DNA of 6,978 nucleotides, from the NCBI GenBank assembly GCA_009780545.1, contig WQZW01000075.1, positions 1-6,978 of the forward strand, in the 5' to 3' direction. Of this stretch, positions 1 through 5,698 are shown one piece after another. The notes under the pieces are model-generated. The model did not search any database. It was not told the DNA's origin and saw nothing but the letters and a program-made list of their open reading frames with translations. The DNA comes from Treponema sp. (GTDB lineage Bacteria; Spirochaetota; Spirochaetia; Treponematales; Breznakiellaceae). Both the position numbers and the translations under genes were made by a program. Every line of letters starts with the position of its first letter. Positions within the stretch are counted from its first letter, which is position 1.

Positions 1-1
1 C

Positions 2-1711
2 ACCAAGGGGGCCACCAGGATCTCCGAGGTCGCCGCCCGCTTCGCCCTGGACAGCATGCCGGTGAAGATGATGGCCATCGACACCGAGTATTCCTCCGGC
101 TCCATCGGCGAGGAGGAAGCCCAGAGGCGGAAGGTCCAGGTCCAGCAGGAATCGGACTTCTACGCATCGATGGACGGTGCCAGCAAGTTCATCTCCGGCT
201 ACGTCAAGGCCGGCATCTTCATCATCCTCCTGGAGATGATAGCCGGGATGATCATCGGGGCCACGATGCGGGGTTATCCCATCGGCGAGGCGGCGGGCAT
301 CTTCATAAACCTGGCCATAGGCGACGGCCTGGTAACCCAGCTTCCCACCTTCCTGATTTCGACCGCGATGGGCATCGTGGTAACCAGGGCCGCCGCATCC
401 GGCAGCCTTACCGAACAGGCCGCCGCGCAGTTCACCATATCGTCCCGCATCTACTGGTTCGGTGCCGGCGTCCTGTTCGGCCTGGCCCTGCTGCCCGGCT
501 TTCCGGCGCAGGTGCTTATTCCCCTGTCCCTGTTCCTGGGTTTTGCCGCCTTCCAGATCGGCAGGAAACACAAGGCCGCCGAAAGCTTCAAGCAGATGAT
601 GAGCAAATCCGGCGAGGCACGCAAGGGCCGGGAGGAAACCGAGGAGATGTCGCCGGTGGTTCCCCTGGATACCCTCTCGCTGGAACTGGGTTACGGCCTG
701 ATTCCCCTGGTCGATCAGGACAAGGGGGCCGACCTGCTGGAACGGGTACAGGGAGTCAGGCGGCAGTCGGCCCTGGAACTCGGCCTGGTGATTCCCAAGG
801 TCCGCATCGTGGACAATATCTCGCTGGATCCTTCCGAGTACTGCTTCAAGATCAAGGGCGTCGAGGTGGGAAAGGGCAATATCCGCCTGGGCCACTTCCT
901 CTGCCTGGTTCCGGGGGTGGTGAGCGAGGAGATTCAGGGGGAAAAGACCGTGGATCCGGCCTTCGGGCTGCCGGCGGTCTGGGTTCGGCAGGAAAAACGG
1001 GACGATGCGGAGCGCGCGGGCTACACCGTGGTCGATCCGCCCTCGATCGTGGCCACCCACCTTACCGAGATCATCAGGCGGCATGCGGCGGAGATCCTTG
1101 GCATGCAGGAAACCCAGCGGATACTCGACGCCCTGCGTAGGGACCATCCCGCGGTGGTGGACGAGGTAAGCCGGGCGGAACTTAAGATGCCGGTGGTGAA
1201 GATACAGAAGGTTCTGCACGGGCTTCTGCGGGAGCGGGTTTCGATCCGCAACATGGTCTCGATACTGGAGGCCATCGTCGAGTACGCCCCGCTTTCCACC
1301 AGCGTCTGGTTCCTCGTGGAGAAGGTAAGGCAGGCTTTGGGCAACCAGATATGTCATCAGTACGCCGACGAGGAAAACCGGCTTTCGGTGCTGACCCTGG
1401 CCCACGACATCGAGGTAAAGATCGTGGAAAGCGGGCATGAGAGCGCCGAGGGCCGCATTTCCGCCCTGCATCCCCAGGTGCAGAAGGCCTGGCTGATGGC
1501 CACAGGTCATGCGATAGCCGCCGTGAAGAAACAGGGCCTGGCTCCGGTGATACTCTGTTCGTGGGAAGCCAGGCCGTTGGTCAAGAATTCCACCCAGAGG
1601 CATTTCCCGGACCTTCCGGTACTTTCGATTCCCGAGGTCTCGGCCGACATCGTTCTTCAGGTGATAGGCACGATACGGCTTGAGGGGCAGGAGCAGGACC
1701 ATGGCCCTTGA
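2..1711 (+). CDS. flhA: FlhA, flagellar type III export gate protein (5' end missing)
   Basis: FlhA is the large inner-membrane component of the flagellar export gate; its cytoplasmic domain docks chaperone-substrate complexes. The reading frame is already open at base 2, so the gene starts upstream. The first in-frame ATG (56) is internal, because the 18 codons before it encode part of the FHIPEP signature (EVAARFALDS). 569 residues are present; against a usual length near 690, about 120 N-terminal residues are missing. Visible in order: the FHIPEP loop ending MMAIDTEY; the family motif DFYASMDGASKF; membrane segments at about 203-265, 329-391, 449-499 and 506-559, with the conserved IGDGL; then from about 560 a linker and the soluble C-terminal domain, including LELGYGLIPLVD, LGLVIPKVRI and the DPPSIVATHL region. 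The 3' end overlaps flhF by 11 bases. The FHIPEP loop has PVKMMAID where most homologues have PGKQMAID. The identification is secure; InvA/SctV-type virulence exporters are relatives, but the neighbours are flagellar. Confidence 0.96.
   Translation, partial: TKGATRISEVAARFALDSMPVKMMAIDTEYSSGSIGEEEAQRRKVQVQQESDFYASMDGASKFISGYVKAGIFIILLEMIAGMIIGATMRGYPIGEAAGIFINLAIGDGLVTQLPTFLISTAMGIVVTRAAASGSLTEQAAAQFTISSRIYWFGAGVLFGLALLPGFPAQVLIPLSLFLGFAAFQIGRKHKAAESFKQMMSKSGEARKGREETEEMSPVVPLDTLSLELGYGLIPLVDQDKGADLLERVQGVRRQSALELGLVIPKVRIVDNISLDPSEYCFKIKGVEVGKGNIRLGHFLCLVPGVVSEEIQGEKTVDPAFGLPAVWVRQEKRDDAERAGYTVVDPPSIVATHLTEIIRRHAAEILGMQETQRILDALRRDHPAVVDEVSRAELKMPVVKIQKVLHGLLRERVSIRNMVSILEAIVEYAPLSTSVWFLVEKVRQALGNQICHQYADEENRLSVLTLAHDIEVKIVESGHESAEGRISALHPQVQKAWLMATGHAIAAVKKQGLAPVILCSWEARPLVKNSTQRHFPDLPVLSIPEVSADIVLQVIGTIRLEGQEQDHGP
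1689..1693 (+). promoter_or_regulatory. Ribosome binding site that sets the flhF start
   Basis: AGGAG lies seven bases before the ATG at 1701, inside the last codons of flhA. It favours that ATG over an in-frame TTG at 1680, which would add seven residues and has no comparable site. The FlhF family normally begins directly with the short beta-strand encoded after the ATG. Confidence 0.7.
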
Positions 1712-3095
1712 CGTACTGGTCCAACGCGGCATAGACAGGATGGACTGCGTTCACAAGATCGTAAGGAAATACGGGGTGAACTTCACCATCCTCAGGGAGC
1801 GGAACATCTCCGGTCGGGGAGGGCTGTTCGGCCTTTTCCCCCGCGACCGGGTCGAGGTGGAGTTCTACCTTTCCTCCCAGTTGCAGGTCAGGCCCCCACA
1901 GCCCCAGGCCATGTCCCAAGGTCAGCTCATGCAGCAGAACGGAACCTACGGACGCTCCGGGCAGAACGAGTCCCCGGCCTCGGCGGGAGAGGACAATACC
2001 CTGGACTTCCTGGAGAGCAGGAAGAAGGTGATCGCCGCCAGCGGCCGGGATCCGGAGAAGATCATCAGGGACATCCGGAAGTCCGAGGAGGATGCCGACG
2101 ACCGTCAGGCGATTCTTGCCCAGCTTAAGGAACTCGGCGAGACCAACAAACTGCTTCTGGCCCGGGCCGAACGAAAAAAGGAACATCCCATGATCGATAA
2201 GATAGCCGAAATGCTCAAGGCGAACGACTTTTCCGACAACTACATCCGGGGCATCCTCGACAGGATACGCCGGGAAGTGCCGCTGCAGGAGCTGGAGGAC
2301 CTCGACGGCCTGCAGAATCGGGTCCTGCAGTGGATAGGCGAGAGCATTTCCTTCTTTCCCATTACCGAAAGGCCGCCCCGCAAGGCCGGGGAAGGGCATG
2401 CCGCCCGGATAGTGGTCCTGGTGGGCCCGACCGGAGTGGGCAAGACCACCACCGTAGCCAAGCTGGCGGCCATCTACGGGGTCGGGGGCATTTCCGGCCA
2501 ACCGCCGCTGTTGGTACGGCTGATCACCATAGACATGTTCCGCATCGGGGCCCAGCATCAGCTGGAGATTTACGGTAACGTGATGGAAATACCGGTTTCC
2601 TTCATCGGAAATCACCATGAGCTGCAAAGGGAGATCGATCTTCATCGGGAAGTTGCCGACATTATTCTAGTGGACACTATCGGAAGAAGTCCCCGGGACG
2701 CCGGAAAACTTGCCGAGATGCAGCAGATTCTCGATGCCTGCGGTCCCAAGGCCGAGGTCCATCTTACCGTTTCCGCCGGCACCAAGACCGAGGACCTGTT
2801 GCTGATCATGCGGCAGTTCGAGCCTTTCGACTACGCCGCCGTGTTGCTGACCAAGTTCGACGAGACCAGGAACATCGGCAACGTCATTTCCGCGTTGGCG
2901 GAACGGGGCAAGCCGGTGTCCTACGTCGCCGACGGACAGACCGTCCCCCGCGACATACGCAAGGCGGACGCTATGCAGTTTCTCTGCGGCCTACAGGAGT
3001 TCCGGGTCGACAGGGAGGAATTTTCAAAACGGTTTCCCTCCGGGGAATCCGATCAGTTTGAGATGGAGTTGAAGGATTATGGAAGACCAGGCTGA
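1701..3095 (+). CDS. flhF: FlhF, SRP-type GTPase controlling flagellar placement
   Basis: FlhF is an SRP-family GTPase (relative of Ffh and FtsY) that, as a GTP-bound dimer at the membrane, recruits early flagellar parts and marks the assembly site; in spirochaetes this would be near the cell poles. The protein has 464 residues. The N-terminal region (1-60) carries the family signature KYGVNFTILRER...GGLFGLFPRDRVEVE. A poorly conserved basic/charged stretch follows (about 60-150), then a helical N domain (about 150-235). The G domain shows G1 GPTGVGKT (242-249, Lys248), DMFRIGAQHQL (278-288), G3 DTIGRSPRD (325-333), SAGTKTEDL, G4 TKFDE (384-388) and a closing DGQTVPRDI. G3 is normally DTAG, so Ile327 is unusual. 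The gene overlaps flhA by 11 and flhG by 17 bases, so translation is probably coupled. FlhG is its expected partner and GTPase activator. Order, length and motifs make FtsY or Ffh unlikely. Confidence 0.97.
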   Translation: MALDVLVQRGIDRMDCVHKIVRKYGVNFTILRERNISGRGGLFGLFPRDRVEVEFYLSSQLQVRPPQPQAMSQGQLMQQNGTYGRSGQNESPASAGEDNTLDFLESRKKVIAASGRDPEKIIRDIRKSEEDADDRQAILAQLKELGETNKLLLARAERKKEHPMIDKIAEMLKANDFSDNYIRGILDRIRREVPLQELEDLDGLQNRVLQWIGESISFFPITERPPRKAGEGHAARIVVLVGPTGVGKTTTVAKLAAIYGVGGISGQPPLLVRLITIDMFRIGAQHQLEIYGNVMEIPVSFIGNHHELQREIDLHREVADIILVDTIGRSPRDAGKLAEMQQILDACGPKAEVHLTVSAGTKTEDLLLIMRQFEPFDYAAVLLTKFDETRNIGNVISALAERGKPVSYVADGQTVPRDIRKADAMQFLCGLQEFRVDREEFSKRFPSGESDQFEMELKDYGRPG

Positions 3096-4020
3096 ACGAC
3101 TGCGGGAGATAATGCGGCAGAGGCGGGCACATCCGAAGCTGGGGCTGGCCCGCAGGATGCAGGAGATGAACCAGGAATCCCCTTCCTTCCCCGAGGGAGC
3201 CGACCGGAAGACCCGCATCATCACGGTAACCTCCGGAAAGGGCGGGGTGGGGAAGACCAACCTCTCGGTGAACATGGCGCTGGCCTTCGCCCGTCTGGGG
3301 AAGAAGGTCGTGATCATGGACGCCGACCTGGGGCTTGCCAACATCAACGTGATGTTCAACCTCATCCCCAAGTACAACCTGTACCATGTCATCAAGCGGC
3401 AGAAGACGATCCTGGAAGTGCTGGCCGAAACCGAGTACGGCATTTCCATCGTTTCAGGCGCGTCCGGTTTTTCCCAGATCGCCAACATGGGCCGCAAGGA
3501 ACGGCAGGATTTTATCGAGGAGATGAACTCGCTTACCTTCGCCGACATCATCATCATCGATACCGGTGCCGGCGTTTCCAGCAACGTCCTTGACTTCATT
3601 GCCGCCGCCGACGACGCCATCGTGGTTACCACCCCGGAACCCACGGCGATGACCGACGCCTACAGTATCATCAAGATCATCGCCAGCGAGTATCGCGACG
3701 TGGATATGGAACTGAAGCTGGTGGTCAACCGGGTGAAGGGCGTGGCCGAGGCGAAGAACGTGGCCGACCGGATGATCAAGATTTCCGGCCAGTTCCTGAA
3801 CATGAAGATGGACTACCTGGGATTTATCTACGAGGACCAGGTCGTGGTGAACGCCGTGCTGCAGCAGAAGCCGTTCATGGTCCTGGACCCCAAGTGCAAG
3901 GCCAGCATCTGCGTCAAGCACCTTGCCGAACGGATGGACCGGGACGGCCTGAACGATGCCGGGGGTTTTGCCGCCATGCTCAAGCGAATGTTCTCCAGGC
4001 CTCCGGAGAAAGGAGTTTGA
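3079..4020 (+). CDS. flhG: FlhG (FleN/YlxH), MinD-type ATPase regulating flagellar number
   Basis: FlhG is a MinD/ParA-family ATPase that dimerises with ATP on the membrane and stimulates FlhF GTPase activity, limiting flagellar number and shaping their pattern. The 313-residue protein starts MEDQAERLREIM, matching the DQAxxLR helix by which FlhG activates FlhF. This supports the ATG at 3079 over Met12 at 3112, which would delete the helix. After a basic linker come the deviant Walker A KGGVGKTN (54-61), the switch motif DADLGLANIN (from 81), Walker B IIIIDTGAG (Asp161), and the MinD-type segment TTPEPTAMTDAY (185-195). The tail AAMLKRMFSR resembles the amphipathic membrane-targeting helix of this family. 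Ribosome-binding options are GGAG at 3065-3068 (ten bases from the ATG) or GAAGGA at 3071-3076 (two bases, rather close). The start lies inside flhF, which suggests coupled, matched production of the two partners. It could be annotated as MinD or ParA, but the N-terminal motif and context point to FlhG. Confidence 0.96.
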   Translation: MEDQAERLREIMRQRRAHPKLGLARRMQEMNQESPSFPEGADRKTRIITVTSGKGGVGKTNLSVNMALAFARLGKKVVIMDADLGLANINVMFNLIPKYNLYHVIKRQKTILEVLAETEYGISIVSGASGFSQIANMGRKERQDFIEEMNSLTFADIIIIDTGAGVSSNVLDFIAAADDAIVVTTPEPTAMTDAYSIIKIIASEYRDVDMELKLVVNRVKGVAEAKNVADRMIKISGQFLNMKMDYLGFIYEDQVVVNAVLQQKPFMVLDPKCKASICVKHLAERMDRDGLNDAGGFAAMLKRMFSRPPEKGV

Positions 4021-4021
4021 G

Positions 4022-4831
4022 ATGCCGAGCGTTAAATTCGCCCTGCTGCCGGCAATAGTCGCCGGCATCCTCTCCCTGCTGCTGAGCCTGGTTTTCGGGC
4101 ATACCCATTTCCTCGTGGCCCTGATCCGCTCCGGCATTTTCCTCGCCGTCTTCTTTGCCCTGAGCTTCCTCGTCCATACCCTTCTGGTCTCCTACTTTCC
4201 GGGGCTGCTTCCGGGAGCCCCCGTTCCCGAGGCCGAAAGCCCGAATTCCGGCGGAAGGCTGAACATCACCCTGGGAGACGATGACGACGTTTTCGCCTCC
4301 GGACTTGGGGAGGATGCGCCCGCCGGCCTTTCGAATGCCTCAGGCCTTTCGGACGGGGGCCTTGACGGGGGCGATTTGCCCGAAGCCGGAGCGCCCGCCT
4401 CGCCCGAGGATACCGCCGCTTCCAAACAACCCGACGAATCGGGCTCCGGGAGCGATCTAGACCTTTCGGGGGAAAACGGGTATACTCCAGGGTTGACGGG
4501 ATTGGACTTTGCCGACGGGACCGAGAACGAGGGCCTTTCCTCCGGTGCGGATTTCGGCGGGCTCGGCGACTTCGGGTCCTTCCTTGACGGGCTTTCCTCC
4601 AAACGGGGGATGATGGATTCCGACGATTCCCTGTCGGATATATTCCAGTCCTTCGGGCCGTCTTCCGTCGCCGCCCCCAAGGAGGAGGCGAAGACCGAGT
4701 CCGGGCCGGTATCGGCGAGGAACCAGTCGGCACAGCAGACGGCGGCGGCAACCGCGGCTACGGAAAACTTCAGCCCCAAGGAAATCGCTATGGGTATCCA
4801 GACGGTGCTGGCAAAGGAAAGAAAAGGGTAG
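4022..4831 (+). CDS. Unnamed two-helix membrane protein with acidic low-complexity tail (orf4)
   Basis: I do not recognise a named family. The 269-residue protein has two hydrophobic segments at about 7-25 and 31-57, separated by a short GHTH turn, so it is probably a membrane hairpin. From about 65 to 215 it is rich in Gly, Ser, Asp and Glu, with loosely repeated GL-S/D-G units; this part looks disordered and strongly acidic. Two islands look less random: GRLNITLGDDDD (78-89) and the charged C-terminal segment NFSPKEIAMGIQTVL (249-263). The ATG at 4022 is one base after the flhG stop and six bases after AGGAG (4011-4015); an in-frame start inside flhG has no such support. The gene ends three bases before fliA. 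Its place between flhG and fliA suggests a flagellar role, perhaps as a membrane partner of the export or placement machinery, but that is inference. A similar short membrane protein appears at this locus in spirochaetes, from memory. The reading frame is unbroken and its codon use resembles the neighbours. Confidence 0.85.
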   Translation: MPSVKFALLPAIVAGILSLLLSLVFGHTHFLVALIRSGIFLAVFFALSFLVHTLLVSYFPGLLPGAPVPEAESPNSGGRLNITLGDDDDVFASGLGEDAPAGLSNASGLSDGGLDGGDLPEAGAPASPEDTAASKQPDESGSGSDLDLSGENGYTPGLTGLDFADGTENEGLSSGADFGGLGDFGSFLDGLSSKRGMMDSDDSLSDIFQSFGPSSVAAPKEEAKTESGPVSARNQSAQQTAAATAATENFSPKEIAMGIQTVLAKERKG

Positions 4832-4834
4832 TCT

Positions 4835-5632
4835 ATGGCTAATGTCGAAGCGGAAGACAGGACGGAAGAAGAGGAAAGGGAACGCTGGCTGGAATATGCC
4901 AGGACCCGGAACCCGTCCATCAGGGAAGCCTTCATCAAACAGTATGCCCCGCTGATCAAGTACGTTGCCGGCAAGGTGGCCATAGGCATGCCCCAGAACG
5001 TGGAGTTCGACGACCTGGTCGGCTTCGGCACTTTCGGACTTCTGGATGCCATCGACAAGTACGACCCGGAAAAAAACGTCAAGTTCAAGACCTACGCCGT
5101 GACGCGGATTCGGGGGGCGATCTTCGACGAGCTGCGCCACATAGACTGGGTTCCCCGTTCGGTGCGGCAGAAGACCAAGGAGATCGAGACGGCTATAAGC
5201 TCGTTGGAGGCGCACCTCGGGCGGTCCGCCTCGGATCGGGAGGTGGCCAAGGCGATGGGGATGGACGAGGAGGAATACCTCAAGACGATCCACAAAATAT
5301 CCGGCACCTCGATCCTTTCCCTCAACGACGTATGGTTCTCCGGGGACGAAAAGGACCGGGGTTCCATCGTGGACTCCATAGAATCTCCTTCCAGCCTCAA
5401 TCCGGACGTGATCATGGAGAAGGAAGTGATGCGGCAGGTGATAATCGCCACCATCGACGAGCTTCCGGAGAAGGAGCGGAACATACTGATCCTGTACTAC
5501 TACGAGGACCTCACCCTGAAGGACATAGGCAAGGTGCTGAAGGTTACCGAATCGAGGGTCTCCCAACTGCATACCAAGGCGATCCTCAAACTTAGGTCGA
5601 AACTCACCAATCTCAGAAAGGGGATAATGTAA
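4835..5632 (+). CDS. fliA: FliA/WhiG, sigma-28 factor for late flagellar genes
   Basis: This is an RNA polymerase sigma factor of the FliA/WhiG group, which directs transcription of late flagellar and motility genes from promoters with a GCCGATAA-type -10 element. The protein is 265 residues, close to the family norm. Region 2 spans about 35-110: QYAPLIKYVAGKV, the core-binding EFDDLVGFGTFGLLDAIDKYDP, and the DNA-melting and -10-reading part FKTYAVTRIRGAIFDELR followed by DWVPRSVR. Region 3 is about 116-165 (SLEAHLGRSASDREVAKAMG). Region 4 is about 207-258, with YYYEDLTLKDIGKVL and the helix-turn-helix VTESRVSQLHTKAI. AAGGG (4824-4828) sits six bases before the ATG, and the start is three bases after the orf4 stop. 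No anti-sigma factor FlgM is encoded in the window. The motif set and flagellar context exclude a general stress SigB or a sporulation sigma factor. Confidence 0.96.
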   Translation: MANVEAEDRTEEEERERWLEYARTRNPSIREAFIKQYAPLIKYVAGKVAIGMPQNVEFDDLVGFGTFGLLDAIDKYDPEKNVKFKTYAVTRIRGAIFDELRHIDWVPRSVRQKTKEIETAISSLEAHLGRSASDREVAKAMGMDEEEYLKTIHKISGTSILSLNDVWFSGDEKDRGSIVDSIESPSSLNPDVIMEKEVMRQVIIATIDELPEKERNILILYYYEDLTLKDIGKVLKVTESRVSQLHTKAILKLRSKLTNLRKGIM

Positions 5633-5645
5633 CCTCCCCGAAGTT

Positions 5646-5653
5646 GCCGATAA
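5646..5653 (+). promoter_or_regulatory. Candidate sigma-28 -10 element before fapA
   Basis: The octamer GCCGATAA matches the FliA -10 consensus exactly, in the correct orientation, in the only real intergenic gap of the window. Transcription would begin near 5660, giving a leader of about 40 bases with its own ribosome binding site. The -35 half is weak: the expected TAAA about 15 bases upstream is absent (ATGT at 5627-5630), with only TAAT at 5625-5628 at a 17-base spacing. Treat it as a candidate; fapA may equally be read through from the upstream operon. Confidence 0.45.
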
Positions 5654-5687
5654 TAGGGTAGGAGGGGAAGTCGAAAGTTATCTGCGT

Positions 5688-5692
5688 GAGGA
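5688..5692 (+). promoter_or_regulatory. Ribosome binding site of fapA
   Basis: GAGGA lies six bases before the ATG at 5699. An in-frame TGA at 5687-5689 overlaps this site, so translation cannot start further upstream and the ATG at 5699 is the first available start. Confidence 0.7.
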
Positions 5693-5698
5693 AATACG

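Noticed and set aside
1680..1700. TTG start for flhF at 1680
   Set aside because: The ATG at 1701 has a well-spaced AGGAG and gives the N-terminus expected for FlhF; the TTG adds seven unsupported residues.
1581..2645. Long open frame on the minus strand across the end of flhA and most of flhF
   Set aside because: It lies opposite two clearly identified genes, its protein has no recognisable motif and is Gly/Pro/Leu/His-rich as expected from antisense of GC-rich coding DNA. It is a shadow.
3956..4021. Earlier in-frame start for orf4 inside flhG
   Set aside because: It would add 22 residues read from the flhG tail in another frame; the ATG at 4022 has a good ribosome binding site and leads directly into the first membrane helix.
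4457..5572. Long minus-strand open frame opposite orf4 and fliA
   Set aside because: fliA on the plus strand has all sigma-factor regions in order; the reverse frame is an artefact of codon bias.
5633..5669. Possible terminator hairpin after fliA (TCCCC with GGGGA)
   Set aside because: Only five base pairs with a loop of about 24 bases and no following T run; it does not look like an intrinsic terminator.
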